This document shows positions 10,637 to 22,550 of a stretch of 64,000 nt of DNA, in pieces. Every line of letters begins with the position of its first letter. Positions within the stretch are counted from its first letter, which is position 1. Where the stretch lies: positions 620,001 to 684,000 of the forward strand of contig AP026137.1 in the NCBI GenBank assembly GCA_030295235.1, written 5' to 3'. The notes under the pieces are model-generated. The model was not told the origin of the DNA and made no database searches. It worked only from the letters and a program-made list of their open reading frames with translations. The position numbers and the translations under genes are program-made. Origin of the DNA: Fistulifera solaris. Lineage: Eukaryota; Bacillariophyta; Bacillariophyceae; Naviculales; Stauroneidaceae.

Positions 10637-11280
10637 GGTCGCTCTATGTTGCTCTCCGTCTGTGCCTTTACTATTCGATAGGTCTTTGCTTTTCTTTCTT
10701 TGCTAGGTGCTTCTTGTTTTTACCATTTTGAGGAGCGTTGATTGCGATGAACGTGATGTTATTGTTTGTTTCGCCGGATGCCTGGGAGTATCTTTTTTCA
10801 ACTGAAATAGCTACAGTGCCGATCCGGAAAGAAAAACGAAAGAAAACTGCAGGGACGTCGAAGATGTCGAAGCTGCGAAGAACCATGTTCGAGATGTTCT
10901 TCGAAAGAATGTCCGAAAGACAGACCGCTAAAGTGTACGCGGACACCACATGCGTCGTAGTGGTACCCGCAACGACCTGGGGACTGGGGACTGGGAAATA
11001 GTGCTTTGTCTACTGTCTATAGCTCTAGAGAGAGACGGCTAGCAAGACTCTAAGGCTGGTCTCTTAACTTAAATACTCATTGCTCAGCCTAAGCGATATT
11101 TCTTGTCTCCATGTCTAGTTGCGTGGTAATCACTTATGATTGTCTCCATCCTCATCATGATAAACGTCATCACCAACTAGAATGATGTCGAAAGGCGGTG
11201 TTAAAAATTGGGCCCAACTTTCTTTGATAATTAAAGCTACTACGCTTTCCGAAATCAACATCTATAAGGCTATGATACAT
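10637..11280. other. Intergenic, no supported gene
   Basis: Upstream flank of the TPR-like gene and 3' flank of the LisH gene. Opposed open frames at 10671-10949 (minus) and 10738-11001 (plus) have no recognisable domain or coding context. Confidence 0.35.
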
Positions 11281-14200
11281 TTACAATCCATCGAAGAACG
11301 ATGGCATGCCGACTGTCGCGGCACCAATCGTGGAGTTCATTTGTTTCGCAATTTTCTCACTGGCCTTTCTTTCTTGGCGCGCTTTTTCAGTCATCTTAAA
11401 GCCTCTGAGGTCAACGCTGTCATAGAATAGAGCTTTCTTCGTTTCCTCGTCCCACCGAGGAAGTTCCACGGTCCGAATGTCGTCATCAAATGAAACGGAA
11501 CGACCTAATGAGCGCTTTTTAGACAAATGAGGTGACGTGACTGGACTCCCGTCTGAGTTAGAACGCTTTAATGGGGGTGTCGGTCGCCCAATTGTTTCAT
11601 CAGAGGTGCCATCAATCAACTTTGTTGCCACGTTCTGGTCACGCAAGACATTAAGACCCCGGTCCTTTTCGAGTTCATTAGTGGTCGGTATTTGCTCGTC
11701 GCTAGCAGGACCAGGTAATGGCACGCTTGATTTGGGTTTTGGCAAAGGCACAGACAGACGTTCCTCATTTTGGCTGTCGTCACCTTCGGTCGTTTCATCC
11801 TGTGTGTCGGAACGGTCTTCTTCCTCTTCATCATCATCGCTAGACGACTCTTCAACTTCACTAGATGTCTCTTCGGGCTCAGTGGACGATTCCTCCGCTT
11901 CACTTGACGATTCCTCTTCTTCATTTGTTTCCTCTTCACTGGAAGCCGATGATTCCTCACTAGATTCTTCTTCTTCCTCCACAGATTCCTCTTCCTCGCT
12001 CGCTTCTTCAATGGGTTTACCATTTACTTTCTCCTCTTGTTTCGGTTCTTGTTCCAGTGGAACGGATTCTTCTCTTATGTAAGACAATTTCTCTACGTTG
12101 TGTATGGCTTTCATTGCTTTCGATGTAATGAGAAGCTCCTCGAGGGGATCAGAAATCGAGATTTCCGACACATCAAGGTCTGGGTTGTCAAGTACTAGAG
12201 TAACATAATCCGAATAGTCAGAGACCACAGATTGATCATCATCCGTTCGAGCTGGCTCATCTGTAGCTTTCATCGTTGAAGCAGAATTATCAGGTTGTGG
12301 AACATCGTTTTCTAAACAAGCTCGTGTGGGGCTTGACGAGGGGACGTCCATGATTACAGGGCATGCATCCGAGAGAGGGGTTTCACCCATACCAGTATCG
12401 GATGGCATCAAAACGTCGATTTCTTGAGTAGTAAGCTGATCTTGCTTTCTGGCACTTTCTTCCGTGTCTCTCGCGACAGCGACTCTATTTGACCGCTTTC
12501 GCTAGAAGCGAAATTCGTGACGTCTTCAAACTGAGGGATATTTACCATGGTTGAAGTATCGGCTTTAGGGCTCTTAAGAGATGGTTGAACGCTTGCACAC
12601 TGGTGAAGTTCTGAAGTAGTCAATTTGCACTCTACATCATCGCATTTAGCGTCGCATCCAGACTCAGCACCTTGCTCCTCACTTTGATGCCCTGCATGTC
12701 GACTCTCAAGCTGATCTTCAATGTGGCGATCGCTGTCATTGGAGCCGTCTATTTGTGAATTGAAACCAGTATCGGAATGATCAATGTTCTTGGCATCACA
12801 TATTCCGTCATTTTGGCTAATATTTGCATCAACGTCATTACTGCCGCAGTTTTCTCCCAAATTGTCATTAGAGTCGGCACGAGCAACATACGAGTGGCTT
12901 TCTATCTCCAATGAGGTTTTATTCACAGAATGCTGATTACACTCGGATTCAACGGCAGCAATCGTTCCTTGAACGTCGAGGTCATCGACGATTTTGGTTT
13001 CACTGGTATTGTGATCTTCGACATGATTCTCATCTGATGTCGAGCCCCGGCACGCGCTTCCGTTTGGGGCCATTTCTATTAATTCTGTTATAATACTGCT
13101 TCCTTTGGCTGCACGATTTTGACGTTTTCCAACGTTCTCTTTTTCTTGGGACGCCTCATCAGCGAAAGTCCTGCCAGAGAGACTAGTCTTGTCCGTAGTG
13201 TTTTCCGATTGAAGCCTCACGTCGTTTTCAATCTCATTATTGGTGAATGGCATATCTGTAACACTTTCACCGTCCGCGATTGCTGTAGTTATCTCAGTAT
13301 TTGTGTTGTATTCGGTTATGTTATAAGCGTCGTCTTCACACTGCCCCGCGGCTTTCAGCATTTCGACTTCAGAAAAAGGGATTGGTCGTTTTGCGCTTTG
13401 ATCGTTTTCTGGTGGGTTGCTGTTGGCTTCGGGGAAGTCTAAAACCAGTGCACCTTCGACCAGCTGTTTTTCGCTGTCCTCTTCCCATTGACCAGATACG
13501 TGCCCGACCGTGCGGTTTGCATCGACCTTTAGTTGGTGATGACTGAGCGGGTCACGGTTGAGTACTTCCGTGGGCTCGAAGTGCTTTGATAGGAGAGTTT
13601 GTTCAGCATTGTCATGACACTTTACGGTTTCAACTTTTACATTACCTGGGGTCGGTCTTTCCTCGGGTACAGATTGTGTCGCTTGATGAAGGCCCTCCTG
13701 GTGTACAACTTCCTCGTTGGTAGCACCTCTCCGTGTTGAAAAAACAGGATTTCCCTCCGAAGAAGATGAGAATGCCTGTCTTTCTTCTCGTTTCTCGTCA
13801 AAGGCTTCCGAAATATCAGTGTCTCTTTCACCCTCTTTCCCAAAAACTTGCTTAGAATTCTGGACAGCGATTATTCGGTGCTGCTCGTCTCCGTCGCACT
13901 GAGAATGTTCAAGTACGTCTTTGGTTTCTTCCCTTTCCCTTTCAAGTGATAATTCCATATGGTCGTTTACGATCGATGGGTCGGAGTTGGAAGACGAAAA
14001 ACTTTCGTCCGTTAATAGCGGCTCAAACCGAATCGTTCCTATGATCGTCGGTCGACTTAGAGGTAAATTGCCGTGCAGGTCCTTCCACTCCCTTTGAAAT
14101 TTTCTAGCTGTTTCTTCCATATTAATTTGCTTCAAATATGCCAGAACTGCCACCGCCATGTTTATTTGAGAAGCACCAACCACTGAAAATTGGGAGGAGC

Positions 14201-15936
14201 CATCTATGGACAAAGGCTTAGCGTTCGTTGCATCCATCGACCTTGATTTTGAACTGTTTTCCGATTGGAAGGAATGATTTTTGCTTGGAAGCATCTTTTC
14301 AAATCGCTCTTCGATTTGTTTCCTTTGTCTATTCCTTTTACTTCGTAAGCTCTCAAGACGACTGGACTCTTCGGAATTACAATCCTTTCGTCGCACTTTT
14401 TCGGTCGGCGGTACATCGCTTAAGTCGGAATGTGTTATGACTGACATACTTCCTTCTGACAGAGTCACAGATATATCGTGTGCCGCTCTTTTGTTTGGAC
14501 TATTGGAGATAAAGTGTTGGTGCATTTTAGCAGAACCGTCCGTTACACTGGATGTAGCGTCTTTTGATTCGGATGCTTCATTAAGCAAGGGAAGCAAGTT
14601 CCGACCATCGCGTTGACGCAATACGGCTCTTTTGAATCAAAGTCGCTATCAATGCTCGAGTCACCAGAATCTCCCGACTGTAGGATTTGTCGTCGTGGAG
14701 ATTGCAGCGAGCGCCGATCAGTTGACTGTGCATTCTCCACGGGTTTGTCATGCGGAAAAGATGCACTGCCTACGCTATTCAGGATTGAGTCATCTCCCGA
14801 GTTCATCGTATCAATAGTGGATTTCTCGCTCTTATTTGTATTGATCTTTCCAATGTCTAAACGACTGTTTTCGGGTTTCTCATCAAACGACGGCTGTTTG
14901 ATCGTGCGATGGCTATGATGTCCCAAATTTCTACTGTGATGAGATTCAGTATTTTCTTCCTCCATTTCGGCACTGCGAAAGGAATGAGGAACGGCGGCGC
15001 CTTTCAGTCTTTCGTTTCTTAGAGGTCGTCGTACTTCATAAGAGGAGGAAGATGACGAGGAAGAAGAAGAGTCGAGTGAAAGGTTATTGTGTGCGGTGTA
15101 ATCCTCAAAAACAGGCTGACTCGCTTGATCGCGAACAGGTTGGGAGACCGTATGGAGAGGACCCCTGATTGGGACCTCATCCAAAGCATGCGAACTCGAA
15201 TCGGATTCCGAATCATCCTCATCTACTAGAGCTTTACCTCTTGATTTGCTTTGTGTGCTCGGGGGAGGCAATGGTGGTGGCGGTGGTGGAGACGGTTTCT
15301 GGTGTTCGGTCTTCGTTATGGCCCGTGCTTCCGTCGCCGCCGAAGTGCTTGTTGTTTCCACAGAGGGTTCAACTTTCGGCGCAGCACCTGGTTCCGACAC
15401 AATCTTTTTGTCGCCTTTATAGGTGACTTCCGTATAACAGGAACCTTTTTGACAGGTGAGGAAGGCAACAATGTCTTGACCTTTGGTATCGATTGTGTTC
15501 TCCTTTCGACGACCTTCAATGGAGAAACTCGGGTCGGCGAAGATCGAGTCGTCACCGTCTTTACTCTCACAGGACTACGTGGTTGCCCGTTTCTCTGTGT
15601 CTTTTGATTGATTGATGTTCTTGTGGGATCATCTCGTGGCTTACTTTTCGCTTTACGTTTCTGTACTCGCAATTCCAACAATCGGATTTCAGCGAGTAGT
15701 TTTTGTTCTTCTAATCGAGCCAGTTCTTGCTTGAGCAAATCCAGGCGATCAGCTTCTTGTTTACTAGATGATGCGACACTGGTCGAAGCGGAGTCAGTGC
15801 CATCCGTTCCTGTATTTACTGTCTTCGCCGGAATAAATCGGTTGCTGGCACGGTCGAACACCCATTTTTGCACAACTTTTCGATTCTGGGGACTCTCTGG
15901 GCCATTGATGCCCGTTGCGCGATATAGTCCTACCAT
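11281..15936 (-). CDS. Giant LisH-motif, Ser/acid-rich protein, read as four successive frames
   Basis: Four overlapping ORFs follow one another on the minus strand (15936-15316, 15400-14543, 14621-12408, 12411-11281). Each change is in the direction of a single missing base, and adding three bases gives one frame of about 1,552 residues from the ATG at 15936. Two changes sit at homopolymers (15405-15409 and 14630-14633); the third is in 12470-12560. Visible parts: a conserved N-terminus (MVGLYRATGINGP), a short coiled coil near residues 65-95, a proline run near 200, a LisH-like motif near residue 590 (AVLAYLKQINMEETARKFQ), then long acidic/serine tracts rich in E and S. LisH motifs mediate dimerisation in microtubule- and ligase-associated proteins. 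Function unknown. A multi-exon gene or a pseudogene is the alternative. Confidence 0.55.
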
Positions 15937-16440
15937 ACTCTAAAGCTGAGATGAATGTTTAATGGTAGAAGGGGACACACGGTAGCTTTTGTTGCGCAAC
16001 AACTGTGTTGGAAGCTTTCGAGTTGGTTTTCGAAAATGGCTTGTCGAGGCACAAAAGGCACAAAAAAAGTGCGCGACATGACGGACAAAAATTCTGGAGG
16101 GAGATTTGTGACTGTAACTCTTTCTGTACTTGGTCCTATAAATACGGATTGTCTTTTCCTCAAATGTCAGTTGAAAAAACGACCTTCAAAACCTACTATA
16201 CTATTATTGTGTAGAAGGGACTGTCGTGGGTCATAGAAAAGGACTTCGGTCATAAGTAGCGAAGAAACAAAAAACTATTAGGCTAAGGTACATTTTTATA
16301 CGTCCTTAGGCTAAGGAGGCTTTTTCCAAGGAAAGGATCTAGCTTTCAAGTCTGCATATCAGAGTATGGCAGTGCTAAGGTAGGTTAACGTCATGCATTA
16401 CAAAGTAATCAGAACATCGCACAGCAAGCTTCGAACACGG
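15937..16440. other. Intergenic
   Basis: Lies between two minus-strand genes. It holds the pair of TTAGGCTAAGG repeats listed separately; otherwise I see nothing supported. Confidence 0.35.
16278..16316. repeat. Paired TTAGGCTAAGG repeat
   Basis: TTAGGCTAAGG occurs at 16278-16288 and 16306-16316. The second, extended to CCTTAGGCTAAGG, is a near-perfect palindrome. It may be a protein-binding site or a small hairpin; no further support. Confidence 0.4.
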
Positions 16441-18089
16441 CTAAAATCCCATTTCATTTGTGATATCACTCATACCAGCATACGACAGATAATCTCCTTG
16501 GCCGGGTGGCAAGTGACCGCTGTACTCGCCATCGAAAGCTAATTCGTCATCATCAACTGAGCGCGAATACTTCGGATAAGAGGACGAGGCATACACATGG
16601 CACCGCTGCAGCGCCGCATACAGTGGTTGCGCCGCCGGTGGAGTCGGCACAGTGCCTTGTAAAATCTCTTGTGCCGAGACCTTGCGTCCGTAAAACCTTT
16701 CGTTCACATCTTCTCTCGTTTTGATCACTTTACCGTCCAGAGAAATTCCCGCGTAAAATCCCTTGGACAAACTATACGTATAAATGGGAGCGACGCCGCG
16801 CGTGGCGGCTCCGAAATTACCTTCGACGGCGCGTCCCAACGGACCCACCGCCACTCCAACATCGGCTCCCAATTGCACCGAGCCTTGATTATCAAACATC
16901 ATCGTCACCGCCGCATCACTCATTAACACAAAAACGTGATCCGACAATTGCGCCCCAATCAGTGCACCCCACGAGAGTCCGGCGGTGCCAATGGCACTCG
17001 GTGGACTCCACTGATTCCCTTGCAATCGCGCCACCACCAATCCCGTACCAAATTCGGCTCCGGCCAAGCCAAAGCCTCCCTTGACCACGGTCATGACGGC
17101 GATCCCACGCGCCTGCTCTAACAATTTCGCGGGTATCCGGACACCATCGAGATCCCCCAGATTCGGAGACACGGTACTACAATTGCTGCGGCATTGTTGA
17201 ATGTTATTGGTTGTTTGGGTCGATCGGTACGGTTGACTACTCATGACGATCCCCATTCGCTTGGGCAAAGGCAGTAAATTGTTCAACGTGTACGCCGCTT
17301 TTCGTATTTCGTGGCCCAACGTAAACGCCAAAGGCGAATTGAGCAAACGACGAGGATCCGTGGGATCAATGTAATTGAAACGCATGGCATTGGAGTTGGA
17401 GTTGCGCAAGTCTTCTTGCAAGGGACTCAATTGTTGATAACAGGAATGACAAACGCGCAAGGGTTCTCGCGCCAATTTGAAACGCTCTTCCAATCCTTTT
17501 CCGTACAATAGTTCCTTATTGTCGGCCGCCAAATACGTCAACATCCGATCGGGATCATCGTCGGGAGAGAAACTATCGTGCAAGGCGGAGCGCGGTTTGG
17601 CTTTTTGCCCCCCTCCGGAGTCAGCACGATGCTGCTCGGGGGAATGAGTGCTTTCTGCTGACTGCATGTTCCGCAAAATATCTTGCCACACATGCGACAA
17701 TGATGCTTCCGATTCATAGTATTGAAGATCGATTTGCAACCGGAACAGTGTTTAACGAGATCATCGAATTGCCAGGGCGACGAGAGTGTAGCGACGCTGG
17801 CCGGGCGGTGATGATTCGCAGACAGGATCGAAGCCGGTTCGTTCAAAATGCTTTCGCCTTCGTCCGCATCTTCCGGTGGTAGTGCAATCATTCCTTCGAG
17901 TAATCGCTTTTTAGTTAAATTGTGAGAAAATGATGACTGAAGACGGCTTGCTTGTTGTTCTAGTCGAATCAAGTCTGTCGTTTTTTCTAATGGGTTTGTC
18001 GTGCAGAGCATCATGGCGGTGGCTTTATTTTTCGATCGATTTTGCGAGTCACGCCAGAGAATGCCCGTGAAAATACCACTCGCCCACAT
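16441..18089 (-). CDS. FYVE-SYLF (Ysc84-like) phosphoinositide-binding protein, one frame break
   Basis: Two overlapping ORFs (18089-17538 and 17739-16441) form one gene of about 549 residues if one base is added in the C6 run at 17608-17613. The proof is that the FYVE zinc finger is split between them: the WQFDD motif, first CxxC pair and RKHHCRMCG (residues about 104-140) are in the first frame, and the last pair, RVCHSC (about 213), is in the second, after an unusual insertion of about 60 residues. Residues about 318-483 are a SYLF domain (ARGIAVMTVVKGGFGLAG, GTAGLSWGALIG). FYVE binds PI3P on endosomes and SYLF binds phosphoinositides or actin, so a role in endosomal traffic is likely. FYVE-SYLF pairing is known in plants. 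Confidence 0.8.
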
Positions 18090-18353
18090 TTTCTGGACAC
18101 GTGAAAAAACTCATACCCACACGCCCACACTGCGACCCACACTAATTGATGATTCGTGACCCCCGCCCAGGAATGAAAAAGATTCGTTGCGTCGATTTTA
18201 ATTTTTCCGCTCGCAAAAAATCTTTCGTGTCGTTTCATTTTCTGTTGCCTCTTTGTGAGTGTCGTCGATCTTCTTCCTTTATTAGAACATTGTCTGCATC
18301 TTAACTTTACCTATCCTAACAACGGACTGGAAGTAGTATCGAGAGAGCAAAGA

Positions 18354-19301
18354 ATGATCAGCCCCGATAAGATTGTTTCGTATCCTCTTCGTCACGAAGA
18401 ATCCGGATCGCTGCATATCTTTGGCCATGCGAAAGATGCCACCAACGTCGTGATCATGTGCCCCGGATATCCCGATGATCAAACCGTATTTTATCCTCTC
18501 GCTCAGCGCTTGTCGGCACTCGGAATGCTGGTAGGCATTGTCTGCTTGCCGGGATACGATCGAACGCTGCGTCACGATCTGTGGAGTTTTCACGAGATTG
18601 TTGACGGCTTGCGCGAAGCCATTCAAGTGTTGCGTCAGGATGTTAAACCCGAATTGAAACTCTTTGGTATTTTTCATGATTGGGGTTGTTTAGTGGGTAC
18701 CATGTACGCGAACCGCGCCGTGGCGATCGAAGATCGGAAGGAACTAATTCCGGATCGTCTCATCTTGCTGGATGTCTTGTTGTCTCCGCGAGGCGCTCGT
18801 CGCCCATCGTTGTCCAGGAAAACTCTCTATCAAGGAATGGTATTCGTCTTGTATCAATTTCCTCTCGCTGTTGCGTTTTGGCTGTATCGATACATTTCGA
18901 AAACCTTGGCATGTGCCGTGTTATCACTGACAGGACGGATCATCCCTTCACTGTTGTTGCATCATCCCACGGATCTAAAGCACTTGGAAGAACGGCAAGC
19001 GCTCCAGGCACCACAGTTGGCGTACCCTTACTATCACGCCTGGAAGTCGCTCTTCACGTTGCAAACGAAAGAATTTGCGTACTGCTATCTACCCAAGGAT
19101 TTGACCAGCATGCCCGTTTTGTTTCTCCACGGCCAACACAAAAAGATACCATTGCATGTTCAACAAGGTGAAGATGCGTTGAACCAAGAAAACGAGAAAG
19201 GGAACAGGTCCAAAGTTGTGGCGATTCCGAACGGTGGGCATTGGTTTTATTTGTCCGATCTCGATGAATGCTGGGGTCACATTCAGGCATTCCTCCAGTA
19301 G
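18354..19301 (+). CDS. Alpha/beta hydrolase, epoxide-hydrolase-like
   Basis: The first in-frame ATG is 18354 (315 residues); the open frame extends upstream to 18255 without an ATG, so an upstream exon is possible. The fold is shown by the oxyanion region MCPGYPDDQ, the nucleophile elbow HDWGC (aspartate nucleophile, as in epoxide hydrolases and haloalkane dehalogenases, about residue 107), the strand VLFLHGQHK carrying a late loop, and the terminal catalytic histidine in GGHWFY. A hydrophobic lid segment lies near residues 163-200 (FVLYQFPLAVAFWLYRYI), suggesting membrane contact. Substrate unknown; hydrolysis of a lipid epoxide or ester is an inference. Divergent from the FYVE-SYLF gene. 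Confidence 0.7.
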   Translation: MISPDKIVSYPLRHEESGSLHIFGHAKDATNVVIMCPGYPDDQTVFYPLAQRLSALGMLVGIVCLPGYDRTLRHDLWSFHEIVDGLREAIQVLRQDVKPELKLFGIFHDWGCLVGTMYANRAVAIEDRKELIPDRLILLDVLLSPRGARRPSLSRKTLYQGMVFVLYQFPLAVAFWLYRYISKTLACAVLSLTGRIIPSLLLHHPTDLKHLEERQALQAPQLAYPYYHAWKSLFTLQTKEFAYCYLPKDLTSMPVLFLHGQHKKIPLHVQQGEDALNQENEKGNRSKVVAIPNGGHWFYLSDLDECWGHIQAFLQ

Positions 19302-19541
19302 GTTTTTGCAAACGACCATGCTCCCTTTTATGGTACCATCGATAGAGATTGCGCAGTGCGCGTTCTTTTGTGGCTTTCTTTTGACGATGTGAACCGATCC
19401 GCAAGTGAAAGCGACAATTATTGTATTTTATTGAATTCGTTTTATTGTGCATGTCCTAACTATAATCTACACGAACTTAAAGGTGAAGTAATTTCTTACT
19501 GATAAGACTTCGTTGATTTTCTCCCAATTACTAATGCATGG

Positions 19542-20257
19542 TTACTTCCTAGACGACAGATGCTCATTGAAGAAGATATAGCGCTCCTGTTCTAGGTTGT
19601 CGAAGAACGACTTTGTGAAAGCAGATATTCTATCAGCATCGAACTCTGGAAGCGACTGCTCGGCGCTGTTTCGATCAAAAATCAACAAGAAATCCCTCAC
19701 AATAAGAGACACATAGTACTGCTTGTGATAAAGATCGGACGAGAAAACGTTGCCCGAACTTGCATCAACATCGTATCGTGCAGCATCTTCGGCCATGTTT
19801 GACCATCCCATGTGGTCAGACAATGCGTTTACGAACTCTAACAAAATTGATCCAACTGCAGTAAAGTTAACTGGGAAAACATGATCTTGATCGTCATGTA
19901 ACGGATCGATAATAGAGCTGCAGTACTTTTTCGTCGGAGAATTTACCACCTCTGTCCCTGCGTTTCGAGATGTATTGTGGTAGTTGTCTTTGTTTTCAGA
20001 TCTCAAATTGTGATGAGCAAGGCATCGATAAGAGGCGCTAATGTCTTCGGGGTGAATTCGCTCGTTTAAGTTCCTGAGCAGGAGTGCAACGTCGGCGTGT
20101 CAGCAAACGCAATGGCTGCCAGCAAGTCAAAGCCTAAAAGCGAATCTTCTTACCTTTTGCGATCTTTTGCACCTATATATTCAGGGAAGGTATCCTCAAT
20201 CGCAGCATGTTTGAAAGCTAGACGGGCAGCTTGGGTAGCACTTATTCCCCACGACAT
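19542..20257 (-). CDS. Unknown two-exon protein, 211 residues
   Basis: Exon 1 is 20257-20154 (ATG, then SWGISATQAARLAFKHAA) and exon 2 is 20073-19542. The 80-nt intron has GTAAGA and CTGCTCAG ends, and the joined frame is exactly divisible by three. The protein is soluble and acidic, with a possible helical C-terminal half (KQYYVSLIVRDFLLIFD, FTKSFFDNLEQERYIFF). I recognise no domain. It follows the DUF6604-like gene on the same strand, 55 bp from its stop. Gene structure is well supported; function is unknown. Confidence 0.7.
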
Positions 20258-20312
20258 GCAAAACACCGCGCAACAGGATCCTCTTTTGGCTTGCCTCCGG
20301 TCCACACTGCTT

Positions 20313-22550
20313 TCACGTTCTTAAATATTTTGTCCATGCTCTCCAGAAGAGGAATACCGAAAAAGGATCACGAAGCTTGAGTGCGTTATACAAGTGAAGT
20401 GTAATTCTCAATTGACCCAATGAATCAATTGTTGCTGATCCCAGATCGATTGAGCAAACATGTGTCGCATAAAGCATAAGTTCTCCTCCAATAAGAGGGC
20501 TCCAACTCGCGACGCTTTCGCTTTTTAAATACTCCAACGCTCGTTTCCGGTCTTTCTGCAGGTGGTGGGAGTTTGCGAGCTTCGCAAGGCTTTTGAACAT
20601 CCGAATATTGTGGTAGAAGGGAGGAGCATTTTCCGGTGTTTTACTTTGATGCGACTCGGCTCGCAATTGCGTGAACAGTGTTCTGTAAGACTCTTTCAAA
20701 CAAAAAGACACGGCAAGCAAGTCCCTCTTTCCTTGTAGCGTAAAACTAGACATCAAAACTGCATGGAGACCGAAGGATAAAGCAGCGGACACTTTTCTTC
20801 CGTGAGGAATGCTGGAGTCTGTCGGAACATCTTTTGTATGTCGCCGCAGCAATTCAATGACTGTAATCAAATGTGGCTTGGTTGGCAAATGATCAAAAGG
20901 TGCTGTATTGCACAGTTGTACCAATCCCGGTAATATGTTGGTGACAAATGCTTCGTCCATGTCACCACGGATGCGACGAGCGGGCCTAATGTTCTCGTCA
21001 AAAGGCGGTCCCCACAATCCGGCAAATGATTTCATCTCGTTTGAAGCGACCGTGAACATCTGGACAAGTTTGTGTGTATTTAGAAGGCAAAATTCACCTC
21101 CAATGTTCTCGCATTGACCAAGCCACATGTGTGATTCAGGTTCAATGAAGAATGCTATCGCAGTAGCCGAGCATCTCATGAAACGTTGTTCGAAGACGAG
21201 AAGTGTCTCCAAAGCGATGTCCGCGCGGATAGCCTCGGCCATTTCGTTGGCGTATTGCGGCTTCACACCTGACTTCTCGGCAAACTCCTTCGCTATCAAA
21301 GGTATTTGAGCAAGTCCAAATCTTCCGTGGAAACAGCACTCCACGATGTCAGCTACAAACGCCAGTGCCATATGAGCTTCTGCTTTGAGGTGGGTCTTTT
21401 TGATGCGCTTGTTAATATCGGCCACACACTCTGTCAAAAACACAAGCGCCAAGACACGGTAGAAAGACGAAAGATGAGGATGATCTAACGCCAACTCATG
21501 CTCGGCTCGGGCCACGGTCTCTGTCGCGACATTTGCAACCATCGCACATTCCATTGCCAATTGCACGGAGCTTAAGGATGGATGCGTGGCTTGACCCCCT
21601 CTCATGTAAATCTTCAAGAGCTGGTAATGATGTCGAACAGTGCCCATTAATTCATCCATTGTATTAAGGAAAGCCACGGCTTGTATTCGATCATCGCCTT
21701 CAAAATAGATTTGATGAATGTCAATCTTCTCCTTCACTTGGACCCCGGTGTATTTGGGCAACTTTCCCTCTTTGATGTTGCTCTCAATTTGCTCGCAATC
21801 CCTTTGTTCATCTTCGGGATCGGGTGTCAATGCATGGAACCTGTTGTCTTTCGTTTCATGTGTTCGATTGTTTTCTTCCTTGTGGACGGCGGTGGCCATG
21901 CGATTCGCATATCGTAGAGCACTGCGACAATACTTCAGCACATCGATGATGTACCGATGTCCGTCATCACCTCCCTTTTTCGACCCGTAGATCCGAATGG
22001 TCAGTTTCTCTCTCAACCGAATACACGTGGCCAAACTGGTCATAATCGCGGGTGGAGCGATGATGAATCTTTTCTCGTTTTTTGCTGTCTTTAAGGAAGT
22101 GTTGGTATTCGTGATTTCTTGCAAGGCCCCCGACTGTTGTTTTGATAAGCAATAAACATTATAATTGTGCTTCAAGATTTGCTGCACACCGTGGCGATAA
22201 TCGTTCACGGCGGACATATTCGACTCGGGGCAAGCCTGCGCCATCCAGTGATAAAAGCGTCCATTGGCTTCTTTATACTGTTCGACAATGGAAGCCTTGT
22301 CATGATTCGTTTGATTGGTTGCTTGATCTGTTGTAACAGTACCATTCTTACTGTAATTCGGTACATTATCTGCGGAAACTACGTCGTTATTCGCTCGATT
22401 GGACGCGTTATCGGCGGCCACTGTGTCATCATTCAGTTGATGACGCGATGCATTAGAGAGTGAGTTCGGTACGCCTTGCGTCAACGCCTTCGTCGCAATG
22501 CCTTGCTTGCGGCTCTTCTTCTTCTTCTGTTTCTTTCGCTGATACCCCAT
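20313..22550 (-). CDS. Large DUF6604-like helical protein
   Basis: A single exon of about 745 residues. I start at the ATG at 22550 (MGYQRKKQKKKKSRKQG) because upstream codons in the frame lack an ATG. After a lysine-rich, probably nuclear-localising start and a repetitive N/D-rich stretch (motifs near TDQATNQTNHDK), a segment near residues 85-190 (YKEANGRFYHWMAQACP, later APPAIMTSL) resembles DUF6604, a domain described mainly in fungi and also seen in diatoms. The rest is alpha-helical without known motifs. The role is unknown. The N-terminal repeats are visible in DNA near 22290-22450. Confidence 0.6.
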   Translation of the reverse strand: MGYQRKKQKKKKSRKQGIATKALTQGVPNSLSNASRHQLNDDTVAADNASNRANNDVVSADNVPNYSKNGTVTTDQATNQTNHDKASIVEQYKEANGRFYHWMAQACPESNMSAVNDYRHGVQQILKHNYNVYCLSKQQSGALQEITNTNTSLKTAKNEKRFIIAPPAIMTSLATCIRLREKLTIRIYGSKKGGDDGHRYIIDVLKYCRSALRYANRMATAVHKEENNRTHETKDNRFHALTPDPEDEQRDCEQIESNIKEGKLPKYTGVQVKEKIDIHQIYFEGDDRIQAVAFLNTMDELMGTVRHHYQLLKIYMRGGQATHPSLSSVQLAMECAMVANVATETVARAEHELALDHPHLSSFYRVLALVFLTECVADINKRIKKTHLKAEAHMALAFVADIVECCFHGRFGLAQIPLIAKEFAEKSGVKPQYANEMAEAIRADIALETLLVFEQRFMRCSATAIAFFIEPESHMWLGQCENIGGEFCLLNTHKLVQMFTVASNEMKSFAGLWGPPFDENIRPARRIRGDMDEAFVTNILPGLVQLCNTAPFDHLPTKPHLITVIELLRRHTKDVPTDSSIPHGRKVSAALSFGLHAVLMSSFTLQGKRDLLAVSFCLKESYRTLFTQLRAESHQSKTPENAPPFYHNIRMFKSLAKLANSHHLQKDRKRALEYLKSESVASWSPLIGGELMLYATHVCSIDLGSATIDSLGQLRITLHLYNALKLRDPFSVFLFWRAWTKYLRT

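Noticed and set aside
10671-11001. Small genes on opposite strands
   Set aside because: Overlapping opposed frames with no recognisable domain, no splice partner and mixed composition.
11537-12082. Plus-strand serine-rich ORF
   Set aside because: Mirror image of the acidic E/S-rich coding sequence on the other strand.
12497-12540. A 44-nt GTAAAT...TTCTAG intron that would join the third and fourth frames of the LisH gene
   Set aside because: The ends look good, but it is shorter than the other introns here (59-139 nt; only the doubtful last CDPK intron at 46 nt is as short), and a one-base homopolymer change explains the junction as well as it explains the other two in this gene. Left open.
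20908-22463. Plus-strand ORFs inside the DUF6604-like gene
   Set aside because: Antisense shadows of one long coding frame.
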